Shown piece by piece: positions 60,691 to 64,000 of a stretch of DNA of 64,000 nucleotides; position 1 is the first letter of the stretch; every line of letters starts with the position of its first letter. Made by a program: the position numbers and the translations under genes. The notes under the pieces are model-generated. The model was given only the letters and a program-made list of their open reading frames with translations, did not search any database and was not told the origin of the DNA. Origin of the DNA: DATBVX01 sp963696675 (lineage in GTDB: Bacteria > Pseudomonadota > Gammaproteobacteria > Steroidobacterales > Steroidobacteraceae). The stretch is from assembly GCA_963696675.1 (NCBI GenBank), contig CAVOLM010000069.1:1-64000 (forward strand), in the 5' to 3' direction.

Positions 60691-63537
60691 TCAGAACTTC
60701 TGGACGATCGACGCCCAGTATGCGCGTCCCACGGTGTCGTAAGTGCTCACGTCCGTGTTGGCATTGATCACATTATTCTGATACAGCAACGGCGGCTGCT
60801 CATCCGACAAGTTATCCACACCCAGCCGGAACGTGGTGTTGGTCGGCAGCGTGTAGCCGAGCACCAGGTCTAGGTAGGTCTTGGAGCCGATTTGGAGATC
60901 CGGCGCATTGTCGATGAGGCCGTCCGGATCGTGCAGCACGATGCTGTCGATGTAGCGGACCGTAGCGAGGGCATCGAAGCCCTTGAACGCCCAGCCGATC
61001 GCACCGAGAGCGCGCCACTGCGCGATGTTGCCGAACTGCCGGTCGTATGTACCTTCGACGTGTTGGACCGGCGCGCCGGTTCCCGCATCACTGTCGTACT
61101 TGTCGATGTACGTGCTATCGAGCGAGAACTGGAAGTCGCCGGCACTGTCAGTGCGCAGCCGGTACTTGAAGCCGACATCAACACCACTCGTTTGCAGGTT
61201 GCCGAGGTTGACCGTCGGCTCCGTGATGACGAGCACGGTGCCGTCCGAGTTGCGATGGATGCGAGCGCAGGACTCCGGATCGGCGGTCGCCACGCACTGG
61301 TCGGCGGTGAAGTTCACGTCGATCTGCGTGACTGGCTGGTCGATGTTGTAGTTCCAGAAGTCGACCGTGACCGAGAAGCCGGGCAGCCAGCTCGCATCGT
61401 AAACGAAGCCGAAGGTGTAGACCTCGCCCGTCTCCGCGTCCAGATTCTGGTTGCTGAGAATCGAACCAGTGATCTGGCCGTTGGGTTCGGCAAACGTGCC
61501 GTCCAGGGGCACGTTCTGGCAGGCGATCGCGAGGTTCGGATTCGCGGCCACGTCTGCTGCGACTATTCCTTCGCACGGATCCGTGAAGGTCGGAGCATCC
61601 GAGGTCGGCGAATGGAACAGATCGTAGACCGTCGGTGCGCGGAAGATCTCCGCGTACGATCCACGGATGAGCAAATCGCTGATCGGACGATATTCCAGCT
61701 TGCCCACGAAGTTCGTGGTGTTGCCGAACGTCGAGTAATCCGAATAGCGTCCGCCCACGGTCACATTGAGAGCCTTCACACCGGGCTTGTCCGCGACCAA
61801 TGGGATGAACATTTCCGCGTACACTTCCTTGACGTCGAAGTCGCCTCTCGAATCACCGCTGCAGGTTTCCTGCGCCAGGAGGCAATTCAGGAATAAGGAT
61901 GCCGCGGTCGCCTGGGTATTGAAGTCCGTATCGAAGACGCCTTCCTGCTTGCGATACTCGGCTCCGACTGCCAACGACAATGCGCCCGCCGGCATGGCGG
62001 TAAGGTCACCCGCAAAGTTCAGTTGCCCCATCTTCGTCCTGTATGTGTACGTCTGATTGTAGTCAGACGAAATCGTCTGCAACGCCGCGATCTGATCCGG
62101 CGCTTCCAGGTTGAAGATGTTCACCGGGACGCAACCCGAGATCGGCGCGGTCGGCGTGCCGCACGTCGGCTGGCCGGTGCCTGCATCGATGAAGGACGGC
62201 CCGAATGCATTGTTCAGCGCGGGCTGGAAGAGATAGCCGCTGGTATTGCTCGTCTGGTCGACCCGGCCGTAACCGCCCGAGACGTCCCAGGTCCAGCTCG
62301 AATCCCCGATCGTGCCGCGCATGCCGAGGTTGACCTGCGAGCTGTCGGAGTTGAATTCGGCGTGACGCGTGCCGAGTGGGACCATGCGCCACGTCGCGTT
62401 TGGATTCAGGCCGAGCGGAGTTTCAGCGCCGCCCAGGTCGTAGCCGAACGGGTTGTAGAGGTTCTGCGCTGAGATCACGACGTCATCGGCCCGCGAATCG
62501 AACGGCAACTGAGCGATCTCCCAACCGGAGTGGGTCCGGTTGTACATGATCTCGCCATACGCCTCGGCCCAGTCGGCGATCTTGTAGTTGGCCTGCGTGA
62601 AGAGGCCGCCGCGCTCCTGGGGAGTCAGGATCTTGTTGAGCGGCTGGTAGTTGTACAGATCGCTCGACGTGTCGAAGCAGCGATAGTCATTGAGGCTCGA
62701 GCCCGCCGTGCCTTCCTTACGCGTGACCGAACCACAACCGAACTGCGCCTGCAGCGCAGGGTTCAGGGATACGCGGCCCGTTGGAACGCGGCTCGATCCG
62801 CCCGCCTGTACGGAGCCGTTGTACAGGTAGAGCGCGTTCTTGGAGAACTCGCGATCACCCGCAGAAATGGCGTCCTGCTTGTTCCAGTTGAGCCCGAGCA
62901 TGATGCTCGCCTTGTCGCTGCTCGCGCCCCACGACAAGTTGACAGACTGATGCTCGCCGTCGTTGCGGTCGGTCTGGCCGTACTCAACGCTGACATCAGC
63001 GCCGTCATAGTCCTTGCGGGTAATGAAGTTCACGACACCCGCGATGGCGTCCGAACCGTAGATCGCACCTGCGCCTTCCTTGAGGACTTCGACGCGCTCG
63101 ATCATGTTGACCGGAATCGAGTTGATGTCCACAGCGCTCGTGTTGTAACCAAGCGCACCGAGACGGCGGCCGTTGACGAGCACTAGCGTGCGCGCGGGCG
63201 TGAGGCCGCGCAGTTCGATGTTGGATGCGCCGTCGCCGCCACCGTTATTGACCTGAGGGTTCGTCGCCGCGCCGGCTACTGAGGGGACCTGCTGCAGCAG
63301 GTCACCGAGCGTCTGTACGCCGGACGCATCGATGGAACTGCGATCCAACGTGTACACCGGGCTCGCGGTCTCGAGATCGACGCGACGAATGCGCGATCCG
63401 GTGACGACGACGGTGCCGATTTCGCTCGCCGCGCTTTCCTGTTGGTCCTGGGCGAATGCAGTATCGGTAATCGGCGCTGCGGCTGCGGCCGCGAGCGCGA
63501 TGTGCACTGCCCTCCGAAGAACATTTGCAGTACTCAT
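60691..63537 (-). CDS. TonB-dependent receptor, large, second copy
   Basis: A 948-residue outer-membrane receptor. Signal peptide (RRAVHIALAAAAAAPITDTAFA), TonB-box region SEIGTVVVTGSRIRR (38-52), plug (NIELRGLTPARTLVLVNGRRLG, GAGAIYGSDAIAGVVN) and a long barrel ending with YWASIVQKF. ATG 63537 is preceded by GGAGGAGGACTCCCTCA; the open frame reaches further upstream, but without a ribosome site. Cysteines in extracellular loops (GCGSVTRKEGT, CLLAQETC) may form disulfides. It differs in sequence from the receptor at 47664 but shares its upstream element (63666) and terminator type. Confidence 0.95.
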   Translation of the reverse strand: MSTANVLRRAVHIALAAAAAAPITDTAFAQDQQESAASEIGTVVVTGSRIRRVDLETASPVYTLDRSSIDASGVQTLGDLLQQVPSVAGAATNPQVNNGGGDGASNIELRGLTPARTLVLVNGRRLGALGYNTSAVDINSIPVNMIERVEVLKEGAGAIYGSDAIAGVVNFITRKDYDGADVSVEYGQTDRNDGEHQSVNLSWGASSDKASIMLGLNWNKQDAISAGDREFSKNALYLYNGSVQAGGSSRVPTGRVSLNPALQAQFGCGSVTRKEGTAGSSLNDYRCFDTSSDLYNYQPLNKILTPQERGGLFTQANYKIADWAEAYGEIMYNRTHSGWEIAQLPFDSRADDVVISAQNLYNPFGYDLGGAETPLGLNPNATWRMVPLGTRHAEFNSDSSQVNLGMRGTIGDSSWTWDVSGGYGRVDQTSNTSGYLFQPALNNAFGPSFIDAGTGQPTCGTPTAPISGCVPVNIFNLEAPDQIAALQTISSDYNQTYTYRTKMGQLNFAGDLTAMPAGALSLAVGAEYRKQEGVFDTDFNTQATAASLFLNCLLAQETCSGDSRGDFDVKEVYAEMFIPLVADKPGVKALNVTVGGRYSDYSTFGNTTNFVGKLEYRPISDLLIRGSYAEIFRAPTVYDLFHSPTSDAPTFTDPCEGIVAADVAANPNLAIACQNVPLDGTFAEPNGQITGSILSNQNLDAETGEVYTFGFVYDASWLPGFSVTVDFWNYNIDQPVTQIDVNFTADQCVATADPESCARIHRNSDGTVLVITEPTVNLGNLQTSGVDVGFKYRLRTDSAGDFQFSLDSTYIDKYDSDAGTGAPVQHVEGTYDRQFGNIAQWRALGAIGWAFKGFDALATVRYIDSIVLHDPDGLIDNAPDLQIGSKTYLDLVLGYTLPTNTTFRLGVDNLSDEQPPLLYQNNVINANTDVSTYDTVGRAYWASIVQKF

Positions 63538-63665
63538 TGAGGGAGTCCTCCTCCTCTGATCGACGTAATGAGATGCGAACATCCGCAATCCCTTGCGTGT
63601 ACCTCTCGATATTTCTTCATGCCGAATCGCCGCACTCGTTGCGGCGTCGTCACATGTGGGCGGCG

Positions 63666-63744
63666 ATGATAGCAACGGGGAAACTTTTGTGGGAAGCGTT
63701 TTAGCCAAAAAACAACAGATAATTACGAAATTTTTCGCAGACTG
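63666..63744 (-). promoter_or_regulatory. 79-bp element upstream of the second TonB receptor gene
   Basis: The partner of 50730-50808, about 130 bp upstream of ATG 63537. The ends CAGTCTGCGAAA and GTTGCTATCAT, the central CTGTTGTTTTT and CGCTTCCC, and the spacing are all kept. The stretch 63745-63913 beyond it has no gene I can support. Confidence 0.7.
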
Positions 63745-63913
63745 CGATTGGGACGAACGCTGGGACGAATGCGCACATTCATCGAGGGAATTCGGCATTT
63801 TTGAAGGGGAGACAACCCGGTCAAGTTCAGTGGGCAGCCGGAAAGGCATCCCAACCGTTGTATTTGTTTCAAATGTGCAACAGCCCGCAGCGCGGCGCTG
63901 CCGGCTCTGTGGC

Positions 63914-64000
63914 TCAGACAGCGTCGGCCGACGCGTCGAACATGACGTGCAGTGGCAGTTCGTCTACCTGGCGGGACTCGCCCTCGATCACATGAAAGAT
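63914..64000 (-). CDS. Possible C-terminus of a gene cut by the right edge
   Basis: In the last 87 bases the minus strand is open into the edge and reads HVIEGESRQVDELPLHV, with a TGA at 63914-63916. It has good third positions but only 28 residues, so I cannot tell what it is; a cupin-like tail is one guess. The plus strand also has an open frame here (CRLCGSDSVGRR), so the strand is not certain. Confidence 0.25.
   Translation of the reverse strand: MFHVIEGESRQVDELPLHVMFDASADAV

Noticed and set aside
41568..63537. RiPP or lasso-peptide cluster
   Set aside because: No precursor/cyclase/protease (B1, B2, C) set, no radical SAM or YcaO enzyme was seen; the oxygenase and sulfotransferase genes alone do not make one. 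A short precursor outside the visible small ORFs cannot be excluded.

Overview
The window looks like a chromosomal piece of a high-GC gammaproteobacterium, most like the Steroidobacter/Nevskia/Xanthomonadales side. This is an inference from GC-rich third positions, strong AGGAGG-type ribosome sites, very large TonB-dependent receptors with GTVVVTG plugs, TPR-sulfotransferases and dense small redox genes. No 16S rRNA, tRNA, transposase, phage gene or CRISPR array was seen.

Layout. 1-2.96 kb: an FAD oxidoreductase cut by the edge, a broken AraC regulator, a ModE-like regulator and a small EamA protein. 3.2-8.5 kb: a stress module of two DGPF/YCII proteins, an EmrB-type pump, YceI, an ECF42-type sigma factor and DUF899. 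8.6-25.3 kb: mixed housekeeping and catabolic genes (PD40 propeller, NIPSNAP, DUF938, two MFS permeases, fasciclin, TPR lipoprotein-like protein, two FMN reductases, phenylacetate-CoA ligase, RhlE helicase, epimerase, LysR/LysE, GST, PilZ). 25.6-41.5 kb: DUF3014, MATE, Gre factor, a carotenoid oxygenase / M14 peptidase / amine oxidase operon, a GMC dehydrogenase pair, VOC, GFA, ParB-like, hydrolase and TetR genes. Three long inverted repeats lie in two gaps between convergent genes.

41.5-63.7 kb is the most unusual part. Within about 19 kb there are eight 2-oxoglutarate/Fe(II) oxygenase domains of at least three families (PF13759-like TPR fusions, aspartyl/asparaginyl beta-hydroxylase type, prolyl-hydroxylase type), three PAPS-type sulfotransferase domains, six TPR proteins and a TPR-TonB-like protein. 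There are also two tandem small secreted paralogs and two giant TonB-dependent receptors. One protein fuses an Asp/Asn hydroxylase to a sulfotransferase. The two receptors share a 79-bp upstream element at the same distance from their starts, although they are 13 kb apart. The simplest reading is a co-regulated hydroxylation-plus-sulfation system acting on a secreted peptide or protein, or on a TonB-receptor ligand. I know of no described system with this composition. The substrate is unknown.

Sequence quality. About 30 apparent single-base frameshifts, many in short C/G runs, break otherwise well conserved genes. They are spread over many genes but are rarer in the oxygenase/sulfotransferase island (two). 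I read most as sequencing or consensus errors rather than gene death. Genes with one or two shifts are listed as CDS, and those with three or more are typed pseudogene, with the intended product described.
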